DNA of 58,918 bases from Patescibacteria group bacterium. Lineage in GTDB: Bacteria > Patescibacteriota > Patescibacteriia > 2-12-FULL-60-25. Each line of letters starts with the position of its first letter. Position 1 is the stretch's first letter. Under the pieces are notes generated by a model. It was not told the origin of the DNA, ran no database searches, and was given only the letters and a program-made list of their open reading frames with translations. The position numbers and the translations under genes were made by a program. Below, in pieces: positions 16,345-22,843 of this stretch. The DNA is taken from the NCBI GenBank assembly GCA_018061755.1, contig JAGOTP010000004.1:1-58918 (forward strand), in the 5' to 3' direction.

Positions 16345-16934
16345 CTTATGCGGTGGATGGGGGATGGTCCCAATCGTTGAAGAGCTGTCTGATGAGACCG
16401 TGTTCCATAGCCTTTGTGAACGGCTAGACCGTAGCCCGGGTATTCCTGGTCGAGTCTTTGCATGAAATGATCTCGTGAAACTTTGGCGACAATCGACGCA
16501 GCAGAGATTGAAGCGATCAGACGATCTCCGCGAATAATCCCACGGCTAGGCCAAGGGGCATCTTTGGGTAAGGGGAACCCATCGCTCAGCACGATCTGAG
16601 GAGACTCCTTTAAGCCCTCGATCGCACGACGCATGGCGAGAAGCCCTGCCTGACGAATGTTTAAGGTATCAATTTCCAGAGCGCTGGCTTGTCCCGCGGC
16701 CCAGCTTTCAACGTGTTCTTGTACCCAAAGAAAGATCTTCTCTCGTTGGAGGGAGGAGAGAAGCTTAGAATCACGTAAGAGGTTAGGTATACGTGGAAGT
16801 TTTTGGCCAAACGAGACGGCACCAGCAAAAACAGGTCCTGCCCAAGCACCAGAGCCGGCTTCATCTGTGCCAGCGATTAGGAAGGTGCCGGAAGCACGCA
16901 GTTGTTTTTCAAGTTTGAAGGTGGGTTTAAGCAT
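16302..16934 (-). CDS. rnhB: Ribonuclease HII
   Basis: RNase HII removes ribonucleotides and RNA primers from DNA. The protein is 210 aa, a normal length. It has the signature GTDEAGSGAWAGPV (DEAGRG in most members; here Gly-Ser), DSKLLS, a later Asp in LSDGFPL, and SIVAKVSRDHFM with the final catalytic Asp. The four acidic residues expected for the active site are present. It is minus-strand within a plus-strand arm and overlaps the convergent M29-like gene by 43 bases. A copy of the polar 13-bp motif lies 8 bases upstream of its ATG. Confidence 0.92.
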   Translation of the reverse strand: MLKPTFKLEKQLRASGTFLIAGTDEAGSGAWAGPVFAGAVSFGQKLPRIPNLLRDSKLLSSLQREKIFLWVQEHVESWAAGQASALEIDTLNIRQAGLLAMRRAIEGLKESPQIVLSDGFPLPKDAPWPSRGIIRGDRLIASISAASIVAKVSRDHFMQRLDQEYPGYGLAVHKGYGTRSHQTALQRLGPSPIHRISYAPIAALLAEGKR

Positions 16935-16941
16935 ATAAACG

Positions 16942-16954
16942 TTTTACGACGCAA
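16942..16954 (+). repeat. Polar 13-bp motif copy 1 (exact)
   Basis: TTTTACGACGCAA on the plus strand, in the divergent gap between rnhB and the secreted protein gene. It is the most distant copy from the 37.3-kb switch point and has the orientation expected for the left arm. Confidence 0.75.
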
Positions 16955-17007
16955 GAGTAGCGGGGTCAGGCGGAGCATGCTAGGCTTAGATTCCTATGGA
17001 GTATACC

Positions 17008-17427
17008 ATGCGTCGCATCGCCGGTTTTGCTGCCATCTTTTCGCTTATTTTAGGCGTTTTTGCGCCTGTCTCAGCGGAGGCAGCGATGGACCTATACAAC
17101 CCAAAAAAGCGCTACGGCGATGAAAAAACCGATATTGTAAACCCAGCTTCACGTTGTCTGACGGCAGCAGCGAAAGCAGCTCGAACGCGTGATCTCAAAA
17201 CCTTTCTTGAAGATGGAAAGAAGGCGGGTGTCGTAGGCGAAGAAGAGCATGAGCTGAGCGATGAATATGAGAAGTACGAAACAGCTCTCGAGTTCGCCTG
17301 GGGAGCCTTGGAAGAGCCTTACTGTGGTTTTGGAGCCTTTGGTTCGTCTGCTTCTCTGAAGTCCTATCAAAAGACGGTGTTACGCGCCCGCGCTGCTTTC
17401 CTCGACGCGGTCAAAAAGAACAAATAA
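17008..17427 (+). CDS. Small secreted protein of unknown function
   Basis: The product is 139 aa from the ATG at 17008 (MRRIAG; a start at 16996 adds four residues). A signal peptide (about 1-22, ending VSAEAA) leads to a mature helical, charged domain with two Cys (SRCLTA, EPYCGFG) that may form one disulfide. I recognise no family. It stands two bases before ruvX, so it is probably translated from the same transcript. A role in the envelope is inferred only from the signal peptide. Confidence 0.7.
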   Translation: MRRIAGFAAIFSLILGVFAPVSAEAAMDLYNPKKRYGDEKTDIVNPASRCLTAAAKAARTRDLKTFLEDGKKAGVVGEEEHELSDEYEKYETALEFAWGALEEPYCGFGAFGSSASLKSYQKTVLRARAAFLDAVKKNK

Positions 17428-17429
17428 CC

Positions 17430-17843
17430 ATGCGCTTGCTCGGCGTTGATTACGGGCGGGGACGGATTGGTGTCGCGTTGGGCGATACGGAGAGTCGCGT
17501 TGCAACCAGTCTCGAGATCCACCAGACATCTGGTGGATCGTTGCGTTCTGCCATCGACTACATCGTCGAACTCGCAAAAACGGAAGGCATCACGGATATT
17601 GTGGTGGGTTTACCCTTTCCTTTGGACGATCAAACACGTGAAACCGCCCAAGCCAAAGAGATCCGGGTGTTCATCGCTGGTTGTCGCGTGATGGGGTTGA
17701 CCGTCCATGAAGAAAATGAAACCTGGTCAACCCGCTTAGCCGAACGCCAGGCACGAGCCGGGGAACGACGTGGCCCGTCCGACGATCTGGCTGCCTCGGC
17801 CATTCTTCAAGCCTATCTCGATCGAACGACGCCGAAGCGCTAG
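17430..17843 (+). CDS. ruvX: RuvX/YqgF-type nuclease
   Basis: A 137-aa RNase H-fold protein (the usual length), known as a putative Holliday junction resolvase that also acts in 16S rRNA 5'-end maturation. It starts LLGVDYGRGRIGVALGD with the first catalytic Asp. It has the IVVGLPFPLDDQ segment (normally VGLP.NMDG) and a late SDDLAAS Asp region. It follows the secreted protein gene by two bases and precedes recO by nine, so the three form an operon. Confidence 0.9.
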   Translation: MRLLGVDYGRGRIGVALGDTESRVATSLEIHQTSGGSLRSAIDYIVELAKTEGITDIVVGLPFPLDDQTRETAQAKEIRVFIAGCRVMGLTVHEENETWSTRLAERQARAGERRGPSDDLAASAILQAYLDRTTPKR

Positions 17844-17852
17844 CATAGGCCC

Positions 17853-18662
17853 ATGAGTTATTTACGTGATACGGCCTTCGTTCTTTTGGCAGAGCCATTT
17901 CGAGAACGGGATCTCTGGCTGACCTTATATGGGGAACAGCATGGCAAGCTCGTGGGAATCGCTCGAGGTGTTCGCACTAGCTCTTCCAAACAACGCGGTC
18001 ACATCGAACCGTATTCCAAGATTGAGGTCATGGTGGCCAAGGGAAGTGCTTACGACAAGATTGCTGTCGCTCAAACCTGCGCTTCGAGTCATGGTTTACG
18101 GTCTTCGCTAGCGGGGTTAGCTATCTTTGGGAGTGCGGTTGCGTTAGTCGCTCGATCGACTCAGCCAGCGGTAGGGAATCAAGCAGTCTTTTCCTTATTG
18201 AACGACTTGCAGACTTTGTTATCCGGCCCTGAGACAGAGCGTATTTCAGCAGAGCGTTCGACCTTAATTTTTTCTTCGTTTGCTCTGCATTTTCTGGAAG
18301 CAGAAGGCTATGCCATGGAATTCGATGCTTGTCGTGTTTGCAGTCAGCCACTTGGTAAGGAGCCGGTCTGGCTTTCGACGGATCAAGGGGGAGTCATTTG
18401 TCGAAGTTGTGTTGCTCTCAGACCTCCGTCGCCGACAATGGGAGATTGGATTTCTGTAGCCGTTCTGCAAACGCTTCGTTTTTTGATCCGTGAGCCCTTT
18501 GCTTCCGCCTTAATCCTGAGCGCGCCTCGTTCAGTTCTGCTCGAAGCCTCAACGGCGGTTGACCGTATGTTAAGCGTTTTGCCTGGCAAAATGGACAAAT
18601 CAGCCCAGGGTTTTCTGCTGTCATTACAGAATCCGGTTGACGCTCATCCGGCGAACCGATAG
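17853..18662 (+). CDS. recO: DNA repair protein RecO
   Basis: RecO loads RecA on SSB-coated DNA together with RecR. The 269-aa protein begins with an OB fold (TAFVLLAEPFRERDLWLTLYGEQHGKLVGIARGVR, the typical opening). A helical domain follows, with a four-cysteine zinc finger formed by CRVC and CRSC (about residues 157-190). The start has no SD sequence (tagcataggcccATG). It ends the secreted protein-ruvX-recO unit, 25 bases before the tRNA-Val. Confidence 0.9.
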   Translation: MSYLRDTAFVLLAEPFRERDLWLTLYGEQHGKLVGIARGVRTSSSKQRGHIEPYSKIEVMVAKGSAYDKIAVAQTCASSHGLRSSLAGLAIFGSAVALVARSTQPAVGNQAVFSLLNDLQTLLSGPETERISAERSTLIFSSFALHFLEAEGYAMEFDACRVCSQPLGKEPVWLSTDQGGVICRSCVALRPPSPTMGDWISVAVLQTLRFLIREPFASALILSAPRSVLLEASTAVDRMLSVLPGKMDKSAQGFLLSLQNPVDAHPANR

Positions 18663-18687
18663 CATAGCCCAGACAAATCAAGACCAA

Positions 18688-18764
18688 GGACGCTTAGCTC
18701 AGTTGGTTAGAGCACCTCGTTTACACCGAGGGGGTCGTAGGTTCGACTCCTACAGCGTCCACCA
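18688..18764 (+). tRNA. tRNA-Val (anticodon TAC), CCA encoded
   Basis: The acceptor stem GGACGCT/AGCGTCC is perfect, the D arm contains AGCTCAGTTGGTTAGAGC, the anticodon arm CCTCG-TTTACAC-CGAGG gives TAC, and the T arm contains GTAGGTTCGACTCCTAC. The CCA end is encoded. It lies directly downstream of recO. Confidence 0.97.
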
Positions 18765-18795
18765 AAAAATCCTACCGGCAGTGGTAGGATTTTTT
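18765..18795 (+). terminator. Terminator of tRNA-Val
   Basis: AAAAATCCTACC and GGTAGGATTTTT form a perfect 12-bp stem around a 6-base loop, ending in a T-run, immediately after the CCA. Confidence 0.9.
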
Positions 18796-18845
18796 GTTTA
18801 TTCTATCGACAAAATCCCTCAAATTAGCTAAGGTTCTCACTATCT

Positions 18846-20414
18846 ATGGCGTATTCGTCCGAGCGGATTCAGGAGGTGAAAAGCCGTTTGTTGGAGCATA
18901 AGGATCTGCGGGCGGGGGAAGGGGAGCCGATTGCGGTCCACGCTGCCGTTAGCAAGGCCTCGACGCTTTACGAAAAATTGCGGAATGCGATTGACTATCG
19001 AGATGAGCATCTGCTTCGTAAGGGAGCGATTGCTCGTATTTTGCGTCGTCGACTGACACTTGATCGTAAGACGGAAGACACGGCTCTGACGTTGCTCCGT
19101 GAGTTGGTTGCAGCCGGCTATCTTCCAAATGCGGCTTTGCCTGAATCTTTGGCCCAAAAGGTCGCAACCATCATCGGTCGCTATCAGGCGATTCGTCAGT
19201 GTCGAACCGGGTCGGATTCGCATTATGCTTGGTTATACGGCGTCACGGTCGCTGAATTGGATGAACTGTTTGATACAAACAACGAACGTCGCTCTTTATC
19301 CTTTTTCCTGTATGAGCGCTTGGCCGAGTCGGTCATCTTGAGCAAGGGCGAGATGGATGCGAATGAGCGTCGTCTACAGATCTACATCGCGTGTATTCGA
19401 AGTTTTCAAAAAGCAGATGACGATACGTTGTCCCTGACGTTATTGCGTGGCTATCTCCCTGAGTGGACGACGCCTGAAATTTGGACTGCCGCACCTCAAG
19501 ATGTTGCCTATCGCTTGGTTGGGGTTCAGGCCCTTATTAAACGTCAACTCGGGCATCCTTGGTCAGCTAAATTCTTGCAGACGGTTCGTCCTCAGGCCGT
19601 TGCTTTGCGCATGTTGGTTGAAACGCTGATCAAAGATGGGGGATATGATCTCGAACGACTGGATAACCCAGACAAGCTTGAGAAAGGTGTCGCTGAAATG
19701 GCCGAAAAGCAGATGAGTCATGCTCGTGCCCGTTTACGAAGAGGAACTATTCGGGCCATCATCTACCTGTTTTTAACAAAAGTGATTTTTGCCTTGGCTT
19801 TGGAGATCCCATTTGAAGCTTTGTTATATAACCATGTTGATCGGACGACGCTCGCGATCAATGTGGCTCTACCGCCGGTCTTGATGATGTTTTTGGGTTC
19901 GTTGATCCGTTTGCCAGGTCGTCAGAATACAGACCGGATCGTAGCGATGGTGAAAGAATTGTTGGGCTCAGAACCGGTACCAGTGCTACGCATGTCGATC
20001 GCCAAAGCTCGCAGTATCCCAGGGCAGCTTTTGGTTAGTTTTGCCTATCTGCTCATGTTCCTGATTTCGTTTGGGGCTATTTCCTACGTATTGCATCGTT
20101 TCCACTTTACGCTGGTGAGCGCACTCATCTTCCTGTTTTTCTTGTGTGTCGTGAGTTTCTTCGCCTTTCGTTTGCGAACGAACGCGCGAGAAGTGGTCGT
20201 CTTGCGTCGACCTGAACGCTTTACGACGGCCGTCATCGATTTCTTCTCCTATCCGATTCTAAGAGCTGGACATTACCTCTCAACGGCCGTTTCGAAGATC
20301 AATGTCTTGATCTTGTTTTTCGACGTGCTGATCGAAGCGCCCTTCAAGCTCTTCTTGTCGGCCTTGGAGCACTGGTTAGCCTTCATGCGTGACCGTCGAG
20401 AGGAGATTGAATAA
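18846..20414 (+). CDS. Large unknown membrane protein, 522 aa
   Basis: Residues 1-295 are soluble and helical, with several Arg/Lys-rich stretches (RKGAIARILRRRL). Residues about 300-500 hold roughly five hydrophobic segments (around 305-325, 340-355, 398-415, 425-445, 475-495). No signal peptide is present, so the N-terminal domain is probably cytoplasmic. I recognise no family; it may be specific to the lineage. The stop overlaps the start of tgt (TAATG), so the two genes are coupled, which hints at but does not prove a shared function. Confidence 0.65.
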   Translation: MAYSSERIQEVKSRLLEHKDLRAGEGEPIAVHAAVSKASTLYEKLRNAIDYRDEHLLRKGAIARILRRRLTLDRKTEDTALTLLRELVAAGYLPNAALPESLAQKVATIIGRYQAIRQCRTGSDSHYAWLYGVTVAELDELFDTNNERRSLSFFLYERLAESVILSKGEMDANERRLQIYIACIRSFQKADDDTLSLTLLRGYLPEWTTPEIWTAAPQDVAYRLVGVQALIKRQLGHPWSAKFLQTVRPQAVALRMLVETLIKDGGYDLERLDNPDKLEKGVAEMAEKQMSHARARLRRGTIRAIIYLFLTKVIFALALEIPFEALLYNHVDRTTLAINVALPPVLMMFLGSLIRLPGRQNTDRIVAMVKELLGSEPVPVLRMSIAKARSIPGQLLVSFAYLLMFLISFGAISYVLHRFHFTLVSALIFLFFLCVVSFFAFRLRTNAREVVVLRRPERFTTAVIDFFSYPILRAGHYLSTAVSKINVLILFFDVLIEAPFKLFLSALEHWLAFMRDRREEIE

Positions 20415-21550
20415 TGAACACTATGTTTGAACATTTATCTTCCTCAACAAAATCAGCGGCTAGACGTGGTCGGTTGCAGACGGCTCATGGTGTCCTTGAG
20501 ACGCCCTTCTTCATGCCGATCGCAACGCGAGGAGCAGTCAAAACACTCTCATCGTTCGATATTGAGCGTTTGGCGTCGCCCATTCTGCTCTCAAATACCT
20601 ATCATCTGTGGCTGCGGCCTGGCATTGAGGTCTTGCGCGAAGCGGGCGGACTGCACAAGTTCATGGACTGGAATGGAGCGATTCTGACTGACTCAGGGGG
20701 TTTCCAGGTTTTTAGTTTAGAGGGTCTACGTAAACTCGATGACGATGGAGTGTGGTTTCAGTCGCATATTGATGGGGCAAAACTTCGATTGACGCCTGAG
20801 CATTGCATGGAAATTCAACGTGTGATCGGGAGTGATATCTGTATGGTGCTCGATGTTTGTACGAAGTTGCCAGCGACCGACAAAGAAATTCGTCGTGCTT
20901 TGGATCTGACAGGTGCTTGGGCCAAGCGCTCCAAAGAAGCTTTCCACGCTCTCAAAGAAGGATCGTTTAATCCGGGAGCCAAACTCTTCGGAATCGTTCA
21001 AGGCGGAACGGATATTTCATTACGTCAGGAAAGTGCCAAAACACTGGGTGAGATTGGCTTTGATGGCTATGCGATCGGCGGCTTATCGGTCGGAGAGCCG
21101 TTTGCGGAAGCCTGCACCGTTCTCGATGCCATCTGTCACGAATTACCAACTGACAAGCCTCGTTATTTCATGGGTGGAGCAAAGCCGCATGAACTGGTTG
21201 GCTATGTGAGACGTGGGATCGACATGCTCGATTGTGTCCTGCCAACCCGCAATGCGCGACACGGTGTGCTCTATCGTTTCCGTCACGATGACCTCGATCG
21301 AGAGGATTTCTATGAGGTTGTGCATATAACCAATGAAAAATGGCAACGTTCATCTGAAAAGTTGGTCGAACTTGGACCTGAGTCGACACCGGTCGATCAG
21401 GAATTAAGTCGTTACACCTACGGCTATCTGCGCCATCTGTTTACGGTGGATGAAATGTTGGGTCAGCGCTTAGCGACGATGGTAAACTTGCGGTTTTATT
21501 TGGAGCTGATGCGTAGAATCCGTCAGCAAATCGAAGAAGGCAGATTTTAA
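20414..21550 (+). CDS. tgt: tRNA-guanine transglycosylase, zinc site missing
   Basis: The enzyme exchanges guanine-34 of GUN-anticodon tRNAs for a queuine precursor. Present are LTDSGGFQVFSL, the nucleophile region MLDCVLPTRNARHG, GGLSVGEP and the Lys-rich ITNEKW. Length (378 aa) and order are normal. The CxCxxC zinc ligands that follow the nucleophile region in ordinary Tgt are replaced by PVDQELSRYTYGYLRHL. Only the His of YLRHL remains, so no zinc can be bound there. This is either a lineage variant or a weakened enzyme. It is coupled to the upstream membrane gene by a one-base overlap. Confidence 0.9.
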   Translation: MNTMFEHLSSSTKSAARRGRLQTAHGVLETPFFMPIATRGAVKTLSSFDIERLASPILLSNTYHLWLRPGIEVLREAGGLHKFMDWNGAILTDSGGFQVFSLEGLRKLDDDGVWFQSHIDGAKLRLTPEHCMEIQRVIGSDICMVLDVCTKLPATDKEIRRALDLTGAWAKRSKEAFHALKEGSFNPGAKLFGIVQGGTDISLRQESAKTLGEIGFDGYAIGGLSVGEPFAEACTVLDAICHELPTDKPRYFMGGAKPHELVGYVRRGIDMLDCVLPTRNARHGVLYRFRHDDLDREDFYEVVHITNEKWQRSSEKLVELGPESTPVDQELSRYTYGYLRHLFTVDEMLGQRLATMVNLRFYLELMRRIRQQIEEGRF

Positions 21551-21569
21551 AAAGCGGTTAAAACAACTT

Positions 21570-21620
21570 CACCCGCGCCGACGCAGAATCGACGAGGATG
21601 TCGTTGCGCGGGCGCGGGTG
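21570..21620 (-). terminator. Three-tier terminator, copy A
   Basis: CACCCGCGCC pairs with GGCGCGGGTG (10 bp), CGCA with TGCG and CGAC with GTCG inside. On the minus strand the stem is followed by a T-rich run (GTTGTTTTAACC). It ends the transcript of the 109-aa gene, and the same structure recurs at 22168-22218 with compensating changes. Confidence 0.75.
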
Positions 21621-21625
21621 GGGTG

Positions 21626-21955
21626 TCAGGGGGTAGCGGCGGGTGAGAAGTCGACGCCTACCAAGGTCAGGGTCACGCGCAGGAAGCCATCGGAGGGCGT
21701 CTGCGCATCGTGTTCGGAGTAGATTGCGACGGTGCAGTTCGGGCCGAAGCGCTTGTAGTCGGAGAACCGCGCGGTGATCGGCAGTCCTGCGTCGAAGCCC
21801 GAGGCGCGCCAGCTCAGCTGGATGGAGCCGATCCCATCGGGGAACTCCTCGGCTTCGGCACCGTCCTTTTTGGCGTCGGTCATCTCGGCCAACAGCTTAG
21901 CCAGCAGTGCTCCGTAGCGAAGCTGAGTGAACGGGTAGGGATGTCGTTGGTTCAC
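21626..21955 (-). CDS. GC-rich orphan protein, 109 aa
   Basis: It has a GTG start at 21955 with a clear SD sequence (AGGAAG, 5 bases away). The first third is helical (LRYGALLAKLLAEMTDAKKDGAEAEE) and the rest beta-rich (IGSIQLSWRASG, NCTVAIYSE, LRVTLTLVGVDF). It has no signal peptide. It follows a 36-aa reading frame by 12 bases, so the pair is dicistronic. Strong third-position GC. I recognise no family. It lies 5 bases from a strong terminator. Confidence 0.6.
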   Translation of the reverse strand: MNQRHPYPFTQLRYGALLAKLLAEMTDAKKDGAEAEEFPDGIGSIQLSWRASGFDAGLPITARFSDYKRFGPNCTVAIYSEHDAQTPSDGFLRVTLTLVGVDFSPAATP

Positions 21956-21967
21956 GGTCTCTTCCTT

Positions 21968-22078
21968 TCAGGGTGGTGTCGGGAACTTCGTGACGTTCTT
22001 GATGGTCACGGTGATTCGGCCGCTGCTGTCGGCGAAGATCGAGAAGTCGTTCGACCCCGTGACTCCTTCTTTGTCCAT
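21968..22078 (-). CDS. 36-aa small protein, GC-rich
   Basis: The reading frame runs from ATG 22078 to TGA 21968. It encodes a beta-rich peptide (NDFSIFADSSGRITVTIKNVTKF, written here in part). The SD sequence is weak. Third-position GC is high, as in the 109-aa gene 12 bases downstream, and the region between them holds that gene's SD sequence. The uniform codon bias over its whole length is the main reason to think it is real. Confidence 0.5.
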   Translation of the reverse strand: MDKEGVTGSNDFSIFADSSGRITVTIKNVTKFPTPP

Positions 22079-22119
22079 TTCTCAAAAAGCTGTCGATCAG
22101 CCTTTGGAATGGACAGATA

Positions 22120-22147
22120 ACCTTATCAAAAGGCCGGTGAGTGTCAA
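22120..22147 (-). promoter_or_regulatory. Possible promoter of the 36-aa/109-aa pair
   Basis: TTGACA lies at 22147-22142 on the minus strand. A weak -10 (TAAGGT, 22125-22120) follows at 16 bases. It sits between the terminator of the unit upstream and the ATG at 22078. Confidence 0.4.
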
Positions 22148-22167
22148 TCTGCTCTTAAAAACAACAA

Positions 22168-22218
22168 CACCCGCGCCGACGCAAGGCCGACAGGGTGTCG
22201 TTGCGTGGGTCGCGGGTG
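22168..22218 (-). terminator. Three-tier terminator, copy B
   Basis: CACCCGCG/CGCGGGTG, ACGCAA/TTGCGT and CGACA/TGTCG are nested (8, 6 and 5 bp). The minus strand then reads GTTGTTGTTTTTAAG. It closes the 160-aa unit and is about 80% identical to copy A at 21570-21620. Confidence 0.75.
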
Positions 22219-22227
22219 GGAGTGACT

Positions 22228-22710
22228 TCAGCCTTGGGGGTAGTTCAGCCCGGTGACCAGGATGGTCAGCTCGACCTGGACCAGGCTCTGGTTCTGCTTG
22301 GCGGGTCTTGCCCAGAGGGAGTAGGTCTGGTCCAGGTCGTTCAGACTTCCGGCCGTGATCTGGACATCGCAGCTCGTGATGCCGCTGGCTCGTTGCGTCT
22401 GCCGACCAGCGATGTTCTTGCCGAGCGAAGCCGTGAACGTCAGGAGCTGATCCGTCATCGGGTCCATACCGAGCTCGACGGCCTCGATCTTGCAGTCCAG
22501 CATCCAGTCGTGGCCGAAGGCGAGACGGATCGGTTCGAGCATCGTCATGTGGACGCTCGTCTTGTGGCCCTCGCATCTGAGCCCACCGATCGTGAGGCGC
22601 TTTTTCAGCTCGACGCCACGTTTCGTGGTGGTTGCAGAGAAGCCGTGGAAGAGCAGGAGGAGAAACTGTGCGAAGACTTCTCGCGGATTCGCTTCGTTTG
22701 TCTGGTTCAT
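22228..22710 (-). CDS. GC-rich orphan protein, 160 aa
   Basis: The start is the ATG at 22710, preceded by GGAA at SD distance. The frame continues to 22845 but crosses the promoter, so the short start is preferred. After a hydrophobic helix (VFAQFLLLLFHGF, about residues 12-24) the protein is beta-rich (KRLTIGGLRCEGHKTSVHMTML, DVQITAGSLNDLDQTYSLW, VELTILVTGLNYP). The general plan, helix then beta sheet with a late hydrophobic strand, is like that of the 109-aa protein next door, and distant kinship is possible. Its own promoter, leader hairpin and terminator are visible. No family is recognised. Confidence 0.6.
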   Translation of the reverse strand: MNQTNEANPREVFAQFLLLLFHGFSATTTKRGVELKKRLTIGGLRCEGHKTSVHMTMLEPIRLAFGHDWMLDCKIEAVELGMDPMTDQLLTFTASLGKNIAGRQTQRASGITSCDVQITAGSLNDLDQTYSLWARPAKQNQSLVQVELTILVTGLNYPQG

Positions 22711-22732
22711 CAGAATGTTTCCTTCGTTTGGA

Positions 22733-22755
22733 AAGAGCCCTGTCCTAAGGCTCTT
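22733..22755 (-). promoter_or_regulatory. 5' leader hairpin of the 160-aa gene
   Basis: AAGAGCC (22733-22739) pairs with GGCTCTT (22749-22755) around a 9-base loop, between promoter and SD sequence of the 160-aa gene. Comparable leader stems precede the other GC-rich units. Confidence 0.55.
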
Positions 22756-22786
22756 CAGTGTGATGAGGGGCGATTTAGGACAGCAA

Positions 22787-22815
22787 AATGTATATAAATG
22801 AGAGCTTTTTGTCAA
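22787..22815 (-). promoter_or_regulatory. Strong sigma-70 type promoter of the 160-aa gene
   Basis: On the minus strand TTGACA (22815-22810), a 17-base spacer, and TACATT (22792-22787) in AT-rich DNA. It lies back to back with the start of the helicase gene. Confidence 0.7.
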
Positions 22816-22843
22816 TTTAGTGCACTCCATGCACACTGAGGTC

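Noticed and set aside
21570-22218. Integron attC sites
   Set aside because: The repeated palindromes lack the RYYYAAC/GTTRRRY core pairs and end in T-runs, so terminators explain them better.
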